DNA of 64,000 bases from Ignatzschineria sp. F8392 (GCF_002252045.1 NZ_NEFF01000006.1:1-64000), one strand, 5' to 3'. Positions 29,016-38,278 are shown, counted from the stretch's first letter. Numbers and translations: made by a program. Notes: generated by a model not told the origin, from the sequence alone.

Positions 29016-31355
29016 CTAATCTTCAAAATCCTCCTTTAAGATGCGTAGACTATTCATAATCACCAAAAGAGAAGCGCCAACATCAGCAAATACTGCGGCC
29101 CACATACTCTCATAACCGATAAAGATCGCAATAAAGAAAATCGCTTTAATCCCTAGAGCGACAGCGATATTTTGCTTAATTAACGTTACCGTACGACGAG
29201 AGACTCGGATAAAGTAAGGAACTTTCGCAAGATCATCATCCATTAAGGCTACATTGGCCGTTTCAATCGAGATATCGCTTCCCATCGCTCCCATGGCAAA
29301 ACCGACATCAGATTGCGCAAGCGCCGGTGCATCATTGATCCCATCACCAATCATGGCAATATGTTGATTGTTTCCTTGATAACGCGTAAGGATCGTAAGC
29401 TTCTCTTCCGGCAATAACGCACCAAAGGCTTGATCGATCCCTACAGCTTCTGCCACATGATGAACCGCACCTTTGTGATCCCCCGAGAGCAATATCGGCG
29501 TAATGCCTAACCTTTTTAATGTTGAAAGCGTTGTTGCTGCATTCTCTTTAAGAGGATCCTCCACAATAAAGAGCGCTCGAATCTGACCGTGATAAGCAAA
29601 GAGTGTCAGGCTCGATCCTCTTGCCTCAGCTGCCTCAAGATGGGGAGCAATCATCTCAAGGGGAATCTGATGATTGAGCATCATCTTCCGATTACCGAGT
29701 AACAGGGTTTCTCCTTGCCACTCCCCTTTAACACCCTCTCCCGGAATCGCCATAAAATGATCGATCTCTATTACCGGTTGTAGATAGTGACTCACAATCG
29801 CCTGTGAAATGGGGTGATCTGATCTTGCAGCTAGACTTACGGCTAAACGCTCAAGCTCATGATTTAAAAGCGGAGCTACCTCTCCGGCATCAGTTAATGC
29901 AATAACTGAACTAAAGGTGGGCGCACCTTGTGTCAATGTACCGGTCTTATCAAAAGAGATATGGGTTAAATGTGCCCCTTTTTCAATATACTCTCCCCCT
30001 TTTACCAAAATTCCATGGCGCGCCAATTGTGTTAAAGCACTTACAATCGCCACAGGTGTAGAGATCACTAAGGCACAAGGACAAGCGATAATGAGAACCA
30101 CCAATGCACGATAGATCGAATCAAACCAAGAGATTCCAAAAATGGGTGATAAGAGTGCGATTAAGAGCGCAACGATAAAGACAACCGGCGTATAGATGGC
30201 GGCAAAACGATCGATAAATCGCTGCACCGGCGCTTTCTTCACCTGTGCTGACTCTATCGTTTTAACGATCTTGGCTAATGTGGAATCTTTCGCTGTTGAA
30301 GTTGCCCGATATTCGATCTCCCCCTGTTGATTAATCGTCCCGGCATACACAGTCTCATCCACAGACTTATCCACAGGCAGACTCTCCCCGGTAATAGCAG
30401 ACTCATCAAAGCTCGATTGTCCGCGGGTAATCACCCCATCTAAAGGTAATCTTCCCCCAGGAATAATCCGTAAAAGATCCCCCTTTTTCACCTTCTCTAC
30501 CGGCATCTCAACAATCCCCTTATCGGTTACTACCTGAGCATTATCGGGAGCGAGCTTTAATAATTTTTCCACTGCATTTTGTGCTTTTGTCAAAGAGTGT
30601 GCTTCGATCTTCTCCGAAAGTGTAAAGAGAAAGATCACCATCGCCGCTTCAGGAAAGACCCCAAGTAGTAACGCGCCGGTCACCGCAACACTCATCAAAG
30701 CATTAATATTGAGCGTCCGATTCTTAATCGCAACCCAACCTTTACGGTATGTTGAGAGCCCCACTAAAGCAATCGCTAAAAAGGCAAAGAGAGCACTTCC
30801 CCAACTACTCCAACCGGCAAATTCAAAGAGCTCTGAAGTAGCAGCAGCAAGCCCCGACAAGATTAAACGCCAGCGCTCACTCTTAGCATAGATCCCTTCA
30901 GCCGAACTCTCTGCAGTGATTCCATCGGTCACCTTTTGCGGCGTCATATTGAGCTTTCTAATCTTCTCTAAAAAGGGCGCTAACTCCCCTTTATGCACAA
31001 TATAGAGTTCCCGTTTTAAATAGTTAAAGTTCAAAGAGTCGATTTCAGAGAAAGGAGCTAAAGCTCGCTCAATGAGCTTCGATTCCATCGGGCAATCCAT
31101 CTCTTTGATATAGAGAATATCTTGTCGATATCCAGCAGGAATATCACTCTCTGTCGGCTCATACTCTTCAGCCGGAAGGGTACAACAGCTCTCCCCCTCA
31201 TGATGCTCATGATCATGATGATCGTGATGATCGCCCTCACGGTGATCATGCTCAGAAGTGAGGCTTCGATCTTCATGATGAACGTCATGACAATCTCCAC
31301 CTTTTTTCTCATCTCTGTTACCGATTTCGCCGGCACAACAACTATCAATTCTCAT
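29016..31355 (-). CDS. zntA: Zn/Cd/Pb-translocating P-type ATPase
   Basis: This is a P1B-type ATPase that pumps divalent soft metals out of the cytoplasm. From the ATG at 31353-31355 (GGGAGAGAAG upstream) it has 779 residues. The N-terminus has Cys pairs and an extreme His/Asp cluster (about residues 33-52), then a metal-binding domain with MDCPMES near 85. The membrane metal site is the CPC in IIACPCALVIS, the phosphorylation motif is FDKTGTLTQG, and GDGINDAPAL and HP motifs follow. The divergent MerR-type regulator and the operator in between support metal-induced control. Confidence 0.93.
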   Translation of the reverse strand: MRIDSCCAGEIGNRDEKKGGDCHDVHHEDRSLTSEHDHREGDHHDHHDHEHHEGESCCTLPAEEYEPTESDIPAGYRQDILYIKEMDCPMESKLIERALAPFSEIDSLNFNYLKRELYIVHKGELAPFLEKIRKLNMTPQKVTDGITAESSAEGIYAKSERWRLILSGLAAATSELFEFAGWSSWGSALFAFLAIALVGLSTYRKGWVAIKNRTLNINALMSVAVTGALLLGVFPEAAMVIFLFTLSEKIEAHSLTKAQNAVEKLLKLAPDNAQVVTDKGIVEMPVEKVKKGDLLRIIPGGRLPLDGVITRGQSSFDESAITGESLPVDKSVDETVYAGTINQQGEIEYRATSTAKDSTLAKIVKTIESAQVKKAPVQRFIDRFAAIYTPVVFIVALLIALLSPIFGISWFDSIYRALVVLIIACPCALVISTPVAIVSALTQLARHGILVKGGEYIEKGAHLTHISFDKTGTLTQGAPTFSSVIALTDAGEVAPLLNHELERLAVSLAARSDHPISQAIVSHYLQPVIEIDHFMAIPGEGVKGEWQGETLLLGNRKMMLNHQIPLEMIAPHLEAAEARGSSLTLFAYHGQIRALFIVEDPLKENAATTLSTLKRLGITPILLSGDHKGAVHHVAEAVGIDQAFGALLPEEKLTILTRYQGNNQHIAMIGDGINDAPALAQSDVGFAMGAMGSDISIETANVALMDDDLAKVPYFIRVSRRTVTLIKQNIAVALGIKAIFFIAIFIGYESMWAAVFADVGASLLVIMNSLRILKEDFED

Positions 31356-31438
31356 CTTCTCTCCCATTTATCATACCGCCCTACAATAACCGTATCGATA
31401 GCGCATCTTTGCATTCCCATCTTTTCTCTATTGATCTT

Positions 31439-31469
31439 ATTAGACACCCTATAGTTGCTACAGGGTCAA
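31439..31469 (-). promoter_or_regulatory. MerR-type operator/promoter of the Zn/Cd/Pb ATPase gene
   Basis: On the minus strand a TTGACC -35 box (31464-31469) and a TCTAAT -10 box (31439-31444) are separated by 19 bp, the over-long spacing typical of MerR-family targets. The spacer holds the near-perfect dyad ACCCTATAG-TTG-CTACAGGGT (31446-31466). The sequence closely resembles known CadR/PbrR operators. The divergent regulator gene starts about 90 bp away. Confidence 0.9.
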
Positions 31470-31558
31470 GGAAATTTGTGTAGAATAGATAAGCAATGAA
31501 ACACTCATTGGATGCGAAAAGAGTTATAAAAGGCATATAAAAGGAAAGATCAATCAAT

Positions 31559-32020
31559 ATGAAAAAGCAGATTGTAAAGAACGAAAAAGCCTACTTAATT
31601 GGTGAATTAGCGACATTGAGTCGAGTGCCTGTTGAAACGATCCGTTTCTATGAGAAAGAGGCGCTACTCGATGCCCCGGAGCGAGCGCATAATAATTACC
31701 GCATCTACCGCCCCCATCATCTGCAACGATTGATTCTCATCCGCAACTGTCGCGCTTTTGATATGAGTCTCGATGAGATTCGACAAGTGATCGATGCAAC
31801 AGAAAATGGGGAGGAGAGCTGTCTTCCGATCAATGAAATAATCCAAGATCATCTCTTCCATATTGATGAAAGAATTCAAGAGCTCACAACCCTAAAAGCG
31901 ATGCTCACCGATATTCAAGCCCGCTGTACACAGAACCATACTGCGGATAACTGCTCAATTATCGATGAGATTCATCAGCTCGACCCTGAAGAAAAAAAGC
32001 ATCATAACCATCTCTCCTAA
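31559..32020 (+). CDS. cadR: MerR-family regulator, CadR/PbrR-like (Cd/Pb/Zn-responsive)
   Basis: The 153-residue protein has an N-terminal winged helix (YLIGELATLSRVPVETIRFYEKE, about 12-34) and a long dimerisation helix. Metal-ligand cysteines match the PbrR/CadR pattern: one in EESCLPIN at the start of the helix, and a pair separated by eight residues in RCTQNHTADNCS. A His-rich tail (HHNHLS) ends the protein and may add metal affinity. AAAGGAAAG precedes the ATG. It should twist the long-spaced promoter of the divergent ATPase gene when metal is bound. Separation of Cd, Pb and Zn preference is not possible from sequence. Confidence 0.9.
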   Translation: MKKQIVKNEKAYLIGELATLSRVPVETIRFYEKEALLDAPERAHNNYRIYRPHHLQRLILIRNCRAFDMSLDEIRQVIDATENGEESCLPINEIIQDHLFHIDERIQELTTLKAMLTDIQARCTQNHTADNCSIIDEIHQLDPEEKKHHNHLS

Positions 32021-32090
32021 TCTCTTACCTAGCACCATAAAGTCGATTACGGCAAGAGATCAAGATGAGATTACTGATGGAAAATAATGA

Positions 32091-33926
32091 TTAATGTGGG
32101 GATTTCTCGTCCGACATATCAGTATCAGAGAGAGAACTCTCACAGATAGAACAGAGCGAAAAAGCGATCGTTTCTGCATCTTCCCGATCCTTCGCCCAGT
32201 GAAGACCTTCTCGCTTCTTCGGAGAAAGACCGGCTTTCCCTAAGACCGCTTTCGTATCATTATTTAGCCCCGAAAGCACTACCTCAATCCCCTTCTTCTG
32301 CAGACGATCTAACATCGACTTAAAGGCAATTAAACCTGTTAAATCGATCATCGGCACCCGCTCGAGATAGATAATCATCACCTCAATCTGCTGATCAAGA
32401 TAAGGTAAGCGATCGAGAGACTCAATGGTCTTTCTTGCCGGGCCAAAGAAGAAGGGGCCTCTGATCTCATAATGCAAAATAAGCGGAGCAGATTGCTCAA
32501 GCTCCTCTTCCAATTCCCCTTCAATTCCGCCGGCAAACTCTTGAGTCTCTGCTGCTCCTTTACGTCCATTTTCAACAAAATCATCATCGAGGAAAAATTC
32601 TGTCTCAGTATAAGCGGACATTCTTGTCATAAAGAGGAAACTTGAGAGCACCATCCCTACTGCCACGGCAACAACCATGTCGAAAACAACGGTCAAAATT
32701 AAACAGCTAAAGAGGACAGCCAAATCTGCTCTCGGCGCCATCTTCACCGTCTCTTTAAAGTAGCGAACATCCGCCATACTCCAAGCGACCATCAATAACA
32801 TCGCCCCCAAACTTGCCATCGGGAGATACCCTAATAATTTTGCAAAAAAGAGGAGCGTAAAGAGAACAAAAACCGCATGAATTACCCCGGCAATAGGTGT
32901 ATTTCCACCCGCACGAATATTAGCCGCTGTTCGTGCAAGTGCCGCAGTTGCCGCAAATCCACCAAAGCAGGGAGCAATAATATTACCCACACCCTGCCCA
33001 ATCAGCTCAGCATTGGGATTATGACGTGTATTCTTCATTCCATCGGCGACAACTGAGCAGAGAAGCGATTCGATCGCACCTAATACCGCAATCACAAAAG
33101 CACTCGGCAACAGCTCTTGAACCAATTTAAAAGAGAGGATACTCTCCCCTTCAGGATTGATCCAAGGCGCGCGAAATTCTGGGAGAAAGCTCGGAATTCC
33201 TTGATAGGTCTCTCCATGATGCTCATAACTAAAAACAGAGTAGATAGTCCGAAATTCAAAACCCATCTGCGCAAGGAAAACTCCTACAAGCGCACTCACC
33301 CCCAATACAATCAGATGGGGCGGCATCCGATGAAAAAATTTGGGGAGAATAATGAGCCCCGCGAGGGTAAAAATAGCCAACCCAAGATCAACAATAGAGA
33401 GCCGTGGCAACATCTGAAAGATGGCAATAATGCGCTCAATAAAACCATCGGCTTGGAGTGGATCATCGATTCCTAAAAGATCGGGAATCTGCGTCATCGC
33501 AATGACAATCGCTATACCGGTACTAAATCCCGCCGTTACAGGATAAGGGACATAGTGAATCATCCTACCCACGCGAAATAGCCCCATCAAAACTAAGATA
33601 ACGCCGGCCATACTAGTGGCGAGGATAAGTCCCGTTAATCCATATTGACTCGTAATCGGCTGTAAAATAACGATAAAAGCGGCTGTAGGCCCGGAGATAT
33701 TGAAACGAGAGCCCCCACAAATGGCAATAAAAAAACCGGCAACGATAGAGGTATAGAGTCCATATTGTGGGGCAACACCCGTATTGATTGCTAAAGCCAT
33801 CGAAAGTGGCACCGCAATCATCCCTACCGTCAAACCTCCCATCAAATCTTGCCGTAATTTTTGCAGATTGTACCCCTGCAACATCTGCACAAAAGGAATT
33901 TTCCAAAACCAACTGAATGTCTTCAT
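32091..33926 (-). CDS. SulP-family inorganic anion transporter with STAS domain
   Basis: The 611-residue protein (ATG at 33924-33926, GAGG upstream) has the SulP core of about 12-14 membrane segments over residues 20-430. The signature region is GLTVGMIAVPLSMALAINTG near residue 30, with GLYTSIVAGFF after it. A cytosolic STAS domain covers about 490-590 (PMIDLTGLIAFKSMLDRLQ). Members transport sulfate, bicarbonate or other anions; the substrate is not determined by neighbours here. It is convergent with the MerR gene and ends with a short acidic tail. Confidence 0.9.
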   Translation of the reverse strand: MKTFSWFWKIPFVQMLQGYNLQKLRQDLMGGLTVGMIAVPLSMALAINTGVAPQYGLYTSIVAGFFIAICGGSRFNISGPTAAFIVILQPITSQYGLTGLILATSMAGVILVLMGLFRVGRMIHYVPYPVTAGFSTGIAIVIAMTQIPDLLGIDDPLQADGFIERIIAIFQMLPRLSIVDLGLAIFTLAGLIILPKFFHRMPPHLIVLGVSALVGVFLAQMGFEFRTIYSVFSYEHHGETYQGIPSFLPEFRAPWINPEGESILSFKLVQELLPSAFVIAVLGAIESLLCSVVADGMKNTRHNPNAELIGQGVGNIIAPCFGGFAATAALARTAANIRAGGNTPIAGVIHAVFVLFTLLFFAKLLGYLPMASLGAMLLMVAWSMADVRYFKETVKMAPRADLAVLFSCLILTVVFDMVVAVAVGMVLSSFLFMTRMSAYTETEFFLDDDFVENGRKGAAETQEFAGGIEGELEEELEQSAPLILHYEIRGPFFFGPARKTIESLDRLPYLDQQIEVMIIYLERVPMIDLTGLIAFKSMLDRLQKKGIEVVLSGLNNDTKAVLGKAGLSPKKREGLHWAKDREDAETIAFSLCSICESSLSDTDMSDEKSPH

Positions 33927-34271
33927 TCTTGACCTCAACTTATTCCTAACGCAACACAATAAATAACGATTGAAGAGAGCGATAGCGCAAATCGCCTAAT
34001 AATCTGAGCCTTAAGCCTGAGCCCTAACCCTGAGTTTAATGACATTAACCTAATATTATCAACCTAACACTATAAACCTAGTACTCTAAAGCTAGTATTC
34101 TAAATCTAATATCATGCACTGAGTAACACGAGATCAATCACATCTATAGATAAGCTCATAAACAATGAATACTATTGATCCCATTGATCCCACTGATGCC
34201 GTTAATGCTATTAATTTTACTGATACTGTTGATGTTACTGATGATTAAATCCATTAAGTCTAGCCTGCTTT
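33927..34271. other. Repeat-built spacer between two minus-strand genes
   Basis: The spacer contains no credible gene but is almost entirely made of short degenerate tandem repeats (34004-34248). It would also hold the promoter of the SulP gene. Confidence 0.6.
34004..34248. repeat. Mosaic of 13-, 14- and 9-bp degenerate tandem repeats
   Basis: Three 13-bp units starting CTGAG (34004, 34017, 34030) are followed by five 14-bp units of consensus AACCTARTAYTMTA (34047-34116). Further on, 34171-34248 is a loose array of ATTGATCCC/ACTGATGCC/GTTGATGTT-like 9-mers. The last part happens to be open on the plus strand from an ATG at 34165 (27 codons) but lacks a ribosome binding site. Confidence 0.75.
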
Positions 34272-35246
34272 TTAGTAAAGAGGCTTAATGCCGAGCTTTT
34301 TTAAGTCTCTCTCTGTCGCAATGCCATCTGCACGCAATCCATTCTCTTTTTGATAATGGTAGAGCGCTTTTGCAGTCGCACCGTTAAAGATCCCCTTATC
34401 GATATCTGCTTCCTCTAAAAAATCTAACTGCATCAATGCTTCTTGTAACTGTCGTACCGGCATTCCGACAGAACCTTGTAATAATCGAAGAGAACAATCT
34501 CCTTGAGCAATCGCTTCTAAGTGGCGAACATGTGTCAAAAGATAGCGAAAAGATAATCCAATCTCTAAAGGTGACGGCATTGCTGACTGTCCGGCATAGA
34601 TACGAAATTGTTGATACCAACCTGTCGGCATTGCCGGCGGACGATGATCTCCCTCGATCACCTGACATCCCGCTGAAGAGAATGAGATCCCATCGGGTCT
34701 TAACTCACTCTGTGCACTATGAATATGATCATTCACCACCGATAACGTTGCCACCCCACGACTAAGACGATATTGATGATCAGGCTGATAGAAGCGCCAT
34801 GCCAATACAGGCTGAGAACGGCTCAGACGAAAAGCCCCCTCTTCAAAAGGACGATGACTCGGCTCATGCGCTCCGACAATATAGTGATAAGCACCACTTC
34901 CTAAACAGTTTGCGATCTGTTTATCAGGGGATGCAATCTGCTTCTCTTGCCATTTCCGGTGAGGAATCGTTGATGCCGGAAAGAGGGCAATCTCTCCTGT
35001 TACTCTATTCCAAATCCCAAGTAGACAGCGAAGAGACTCCCCATCTAACTCATTTTCAATGAGTGTCACTTCCGGCAGCCACCTGCCATATTGCGCATCT
35101 AATAGCTTTCCGGCACGAATACCAAAGAGCACCTTTTCACCCGAAAGGGGGTAAGCACAGCTCTCAGATAGGCGCGCTAAAGTTGCCGCACTAAAGGTGA
35201 ATGATCTTAAAGATGGTGCGATCGCAATATGTGCAGTATCAATCAT
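34272..35246 (-). CDS. Peptidoglycan-binding domain protein of unknown function
   Basis: The 324-residue protein has a recognisable C-terminal PG_binding_1 domain (about residues 255-322: VRQLQEALMQLDFL, then KGIFNGATAKALYHYQKENG and GIATERDLKKLGI). The first 250 residues match nothing I know; they contain no signal peptide or membrane segment, and a HYIVGAHEPSHRPFE motif lies near 145. Proteins with this domain usually act on or bind the cell wall, but the lack of an export signal leaves the location open. It is transcribed alone, divergent from ubiA. Confidence 0.6.
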   Translation of the reverse strand: MIDTAHIAIAPSLRSFTFSAATLARLSESCAYPLSGEKVLFGIRAGKLLDAQYGRWLPEVTLIENELDGESLRCLLGIWNRVTGEIALFPASTIPHRKWQEKQIASPDKQIANCLGSGAYHYIVGAHEPSHRPFEEGAFRLSRSQPVLAWRFYQPDHQYRLSRGVATLSVVNDHIHSAQSELRPDGISFSSAGCQVIEGDHRPPAMPTGWYQQFRIYAGQSAMPSPLEIGLSFRYLLTHVRHLEAIAQGDCSLRLLQGSVGMPVRQLQEALMQLDFLEEADIDKGIFNGATAKALYHYQKENGLRADGIATERDLKKLGIKPLY

Positions 35247-35422
35247 TTATCGACTCTCTCAAAAAGGGGAATAGTGCAAATACTCTACCATATTCACCTT
35301 AAAACTACGATTAAGCCGATTGATCCGCGTGATAAGTAAGGCTGAAAATCACCGCTGAAAGCACTATACTAAGGAGATTCATCAATATCACCAATATGAA
35401 CCCAATAAGAGAGAGTTTCCCT

Positions 35423-36295
35423 ATGTTAAAGATCCAAAACATTCCCTACTATCTTCAGTTAATGCGGGTAGAAAAGCCGATCGGTAGCTACCTATTGATG
35501 TGGCCCACCTTATGGGGGATTTGGATTGCCAGTGAAGGGTTGCCCTCTGCAAAAGTGCTTATTATCTTTATGTTAGGGGTCTTTATCATGCGCTCTGCCG
35601 GTTGTGTTATCAATGACATTGCCGATCGTGATATTGATAAATTTGTCGAACGCACGAAGGATCGCCCACTCACTTCCGGTAAAGTCACCACCAAAGAGGC
35701 GGTATCTCTCCTTCTTCTCCTTATTGTGATCGCGGCAATATTGGCGCTTTTCCTCTCCTTTAAGACCATTTTATTATCGGTTCCAGCACTGCTGATTGCG
35801 CTCTCTTACCCATTTATGAAGCGCTTTCACTCTCTGCCGCAAGCGCACCTTGGTGTCGCCTTTGCATTTGGTATTCCGATGGCATTTATGGAGATTCAAG
35901 GATCACTTCCCCTGACGGCCTATCTTCTCTTCTTCACCAATATCCTCTGGACCTTAATCTACGATACAGAGTATGCAATGAGCGACCGGGAAGATGATAA
36001 GTCGATCAATATTAAATCCTCTGCTCTTCTCTTTGAATCTTGGCTCGGGAAGAAGGATTACTACATTATTATCGCACTACAAACAGCCATGACACTTCTG
36101 CTTCTCTCCATCTGCACTATCGAGAATCTCACGCCCTATTTTCTCCTATCGATTTTGATTGTCATCGGCCTGTTCTATTATCAGATTAAACTGATTAAAG
36201 ATCATGATCGTCTTCTCTGCTTTAAAGCTTTTATTCATAATAACTGGGTCGGCTTAACACTCTTTATCGGGATTTTCCTCAACTATCTGCCTTAG
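35423..36295 (+). CDS. ubiA: 4-hydroxybenzoate octaprenyltransferase
   Basis: UbiA attaches the polyprenyl tail to 4-hydroxybenzoate in ubiquinone synthesis, in the inner membrane. Its 290 residues (from ATG 35423) contain both aspartate-rich motifs: NDIADRDIDKFVERT near 66-80 and YDTEYAMSDREDD near 183-195. RVEKPIGSYLLMWPTLW near the N-terminus is diagnostic. A second ATG at 35396 is in frame; the AAGGAG upstream of it is about 19 bases away, so I prefer the downstream start behind GAGAGAG, without certainty. Confidence 0.93.
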   Translation: MLKIQNIPYYLQLMRVEKPIGSYLLMWPTLWGIWIASEGLPSAKVLIIFMLGVFIMRSAGCVINDIADRDIDKFVERTKDRPLTSGKVTTKEAVSLLLLLIVIAAILALFLSFKTILLSVPALLIALSYPFMKRFHSLPQAHLGVAFAFGIPMAFMEIQGSLPLTAYLLFFTNILWTLIYDTEYAMSDREDDKSINIKSSALLFESWLGKKDYYIIIALQTAMTLLLLSICTIENLTPYFLLSILIVIGLFYYQIKLIKDHDRLLCFKAFIHNNWVGLTLFIGIFLNYLP

Positions 36296-36393
36296 TAACG
36301 ATTAATATCGATGGGGATATCAGTAGAGTTTAAGATGAAAAAAGGATTAAACTATCATCATGAACGATGAACAGATCAATAGGAGAATTAATT

Positions 36394-36978
36394 ATGGGTA
36401 ATCGCTTATCGAAAATTGTCACCAAAACAGGCGATAGTGGAACAACAGGTATTGCCGGCAATATCCGCCTTGAAAAGTATCATCCTCGCATTGAAACCAT
36501 TGGACTCATCGATGAACTCAATTCTCTCATCGGCATTGGTATCGCTGATCTCAATGAGGTCGTCAAAGAGGATGATGCCCCTCTTTTAAGACAGATCATC
36601 AAAGAGTGGTCAACCGTGCAACATCAGCTCTTTAATCTTGGCGGTGAACTCTCGATGCCGGGAACAGAGTTGATTAGAGAAAAAGCGGTCACACAATTGG
36701 AAGAGTGGCTGACCGATTACAATGAGCAGTTGCCCCCTCTTAAGGAGTTTATCCTTCCAGGCGGGACCTCAACCGTTGCAAAAACACACTATATTCGTGC
36801 CATCAGTCGTAAAGTTGAACGTGCTTTATGGGAGCTCAATAGTCACGATCCTCTTAACCCTCACTCCTTAAAATATCTCAATCGCCTCTCCGACTACTTC
36901 TTTGTCACCGCAAGAATGATCGCTAAAGAGGAGAGGAGTGCAGAGATTTTTTGGCAGAAAACACTTGTGGAAGATTAA
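36394..36978 (+). CDS. PduO-type ATP:cob(I)alamin adenosyltransferase
   Basis: The enzyme transfers the adenosyl group of ATP to cob(I)alamin, giving adenosylcobalamin. The 194-residue protein starts at an ATG preceded by AGGAG. It has the N-terminal ATP-binding motif TKTGDSGTTG (residues 8-17) and the helical motif RAISRKVERALW near 137-148. Its presence with cobalamin-dependent MetH in the same window suggests that the cell uses cobalamin. No adenosylcobalamin-dependent enzyme is seen nearby. The next gene starts within a few bases, so an operon is likely. Confidence 0.93.
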   Translation: MGNRLSKIVTKTGDSGTTGIAGNIRLEKYHPRIETIGLIDELNSLIGIGIADLNEVVKEDDAPLLRQIIKEWSTVQHQLFNLGGELSMPGTELIREKAVTQLEEWLTDYNEQLPPLKEFILPGGTSTVAKTHYIRAISRKVERALWELNSHDPLNPHSLKYLNRLSDYFFVTARMIAKEERSAEIFWQKTLVED

Positions 36979-36982
36979 TACC

Positions 36983-37840
36983 TTGCTAATCGATCACAAA
37001 GAGAGTGGCGCGATCATTGCCCTAATGGCGATCAACACTGTCACGATAACATGGGCTAAGCAGCAATATCCGCAGTTTCTCCTGCCACATTTAGGGGAGA
37101 AGCGGCGCTACACCCATCTAATGAGTCGGGCGCTACTGCTTTCAGTGCTGCAACAATACTACGATCCCGGGATCACCGCTCTTCCCGAATTGAGTTACAA
37201 TCAGCACCAAAAACCGAGCTTTATCTCAGCGCCTTACCTCTTTAATCTTACACATACAGAAGATGCGGTTGCCGTTATTATTTTTCCCCTATCAGCAACG
37301 ACATCATCGAGCTCGGTAGCGCCAATGATCTCTATCGGTATCGATCTAGAGAGAATTCAACCACGAAGAAGCTTCTCCGGCTTACTTGAGAGAACCTTTA
37401 CACCGATTGAAAGAGCATGGATTTTAGAGGATAGAGAGCAATCGCTCAAATCATCAACGGGTAATCCTGCCCCACTTTCTCTCCCCCTCAACAGTGAAGC
37501 GCAGAGACGATTCTTTCTCCTCTGGTCCACAAAAGAAGCTTATCTCAAAGCAGATGGTCGCGGCTTACAGGGATTAAAATCCTTAGAGATCAATCCCCTG
37601 CAGCAGGCGCTCTACGGTGATCTTAGAGGAGGAAAGCTCTATGCCGGCACAACCTCCTTTAATCAACAAGCCCACTCTATCGCCCTCTATCTTCCGAAAA
37701 ATAGCGCAGATCATCTTAAAATTACTGCATTGCAAGTTACATCAAATGGGGCAACTTTTTCTTCTGCGCAAATAAAATGGGATCTAACATTATCAGATAT
37801 GCCCAAACAACATATCAACAATCATGAGATCCCATTTTGA
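36983..37840 (+). CDS. Sfp-type 4'-phosphopantetheinyl transferase
   Basis: This enzyme transfers phosphopantetheine from CoA to carrier proteins. The Sfp-type signature is present as IGIDLERIQ in the first half and LLWSTKEAYLKADGRG in the second (the WxxKEAxxK motif). The proposed start is a TTG at 36983 with GGAAG nine bases upstream, only four bases beyond the previous stop; an ATG at 37025 is the alternative. At about 285 residues it is longer than AcpS and has the two-domain form. No polyketide or non-ribosomal peptide cluster is in the window, so its target may be the fatty-acid carrier protein or a distant system. Confidence 0.85.
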   Translation: MLIDHKESGAIIALMAINTVTITWAKQQYPQFLLPHLGEKRRYTHLMSRALLLSVLQQYYDPGITALPELSYNQHQKPSFISAPYLFNLTHTEDAVAVIIFPLSATTSSSSVAPMISIGIDLERIQPRRSFSGLLERTFTPIERAWILEDREQSLKSSTGNPAPLSLPLNSEAQRRFFLLWSTKEAYLKADGRGLQGLKSLEINPLQQALYGDLRGGKLYAGTTSFNQQAHSIALYLPKNSADHLKITALQVTSNGATFSSAQIKWDLTLSDMPKQHINNHEIPF

Positions 37841-37905
37841 GTATTTTTTCTAAACCGCTATAAAACTATAAGACTATATAGACCATAATACTCAGTCAGC
37901 GCTTT

Positions 37906-37931
37906 AAACTGATCCATTAAACTGATCCATT
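37906..37931. repeat. 13-bp perfect direct repeat
   Basis: AAACTGATCCATT occurs twice head to tail (37906-37918 and 37919-37931), just downstream of the H-NS-like gene's stop codon. Confidence 0.85.
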
Positions 37932-37942
37932 AATCATAATGA

Positions 37943-38278
37943 TTAACGAAACTCTGGTAATAAAAAGTCTTCTTTTTTCGCGCCCGCTTCAACTTTCTCT
38001 TTCATCCAAAGAGGCATTTTACCGCGACCACTCCAGAGTTGCTCTGGATTATCTGGATTACCATATTTCATTGGAACTTTACGACCTTTACGGCCCACTT
38101 TATCTTTGAATACATCATGAAAAGAGAGACCTGAATGATCGAGTAATTTCTCAATCTCTTTACGAACTTGCTCAGCTTCTGCTGCGCGACGGGTCTCAAT
38201 CTCTTGACTTAACTCAGTAATAAGGTGCTCCATTTTATCAATTGTTAATCCATTTAAATTTAAATCTATATCTTTCAT
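37943..38278 (-). CDS. H-NS-family nucleoid-associated protein
   Basis: The 111-residue protein has an N-terminal coiled-coil oligomerisation region (about residues 10-45, rich in Leu, Glu and Arg). A linker follows, then the H-NS C-terminal DNA-binding motif around 72-90 (YGNPDNPEQLWSGRGKMP), in which the GRG core inserts into the minor groove of AT-rich DNA. The ATG at 38276-38278 follows GGAG with eight bases of spacing. Such proteins silence AT-rich acquired genes; candidate targets in this window are the AT-rich blocks at 865-1174 and 55.5-59.4 kb, which is an inference. Confidence 0.9.
   Translation of the reverse strand: MKDIDLNLNGLTIDKMEHLITELSQEIETRRAAEAEQVRKEIEKLLDHSGLSFHDVFKDKVGRKGRKVPMKYGNPDNPEQLWSGRGKMPLWMKEKVEAGAKKEDFLLPEFR

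Noticed and set aside
34165..34248. 27-codon frame of TD/VD/ID dipeptides
   Set aside because: It is a by-product of a 9-bp tandem array and has no ribosome binding site.
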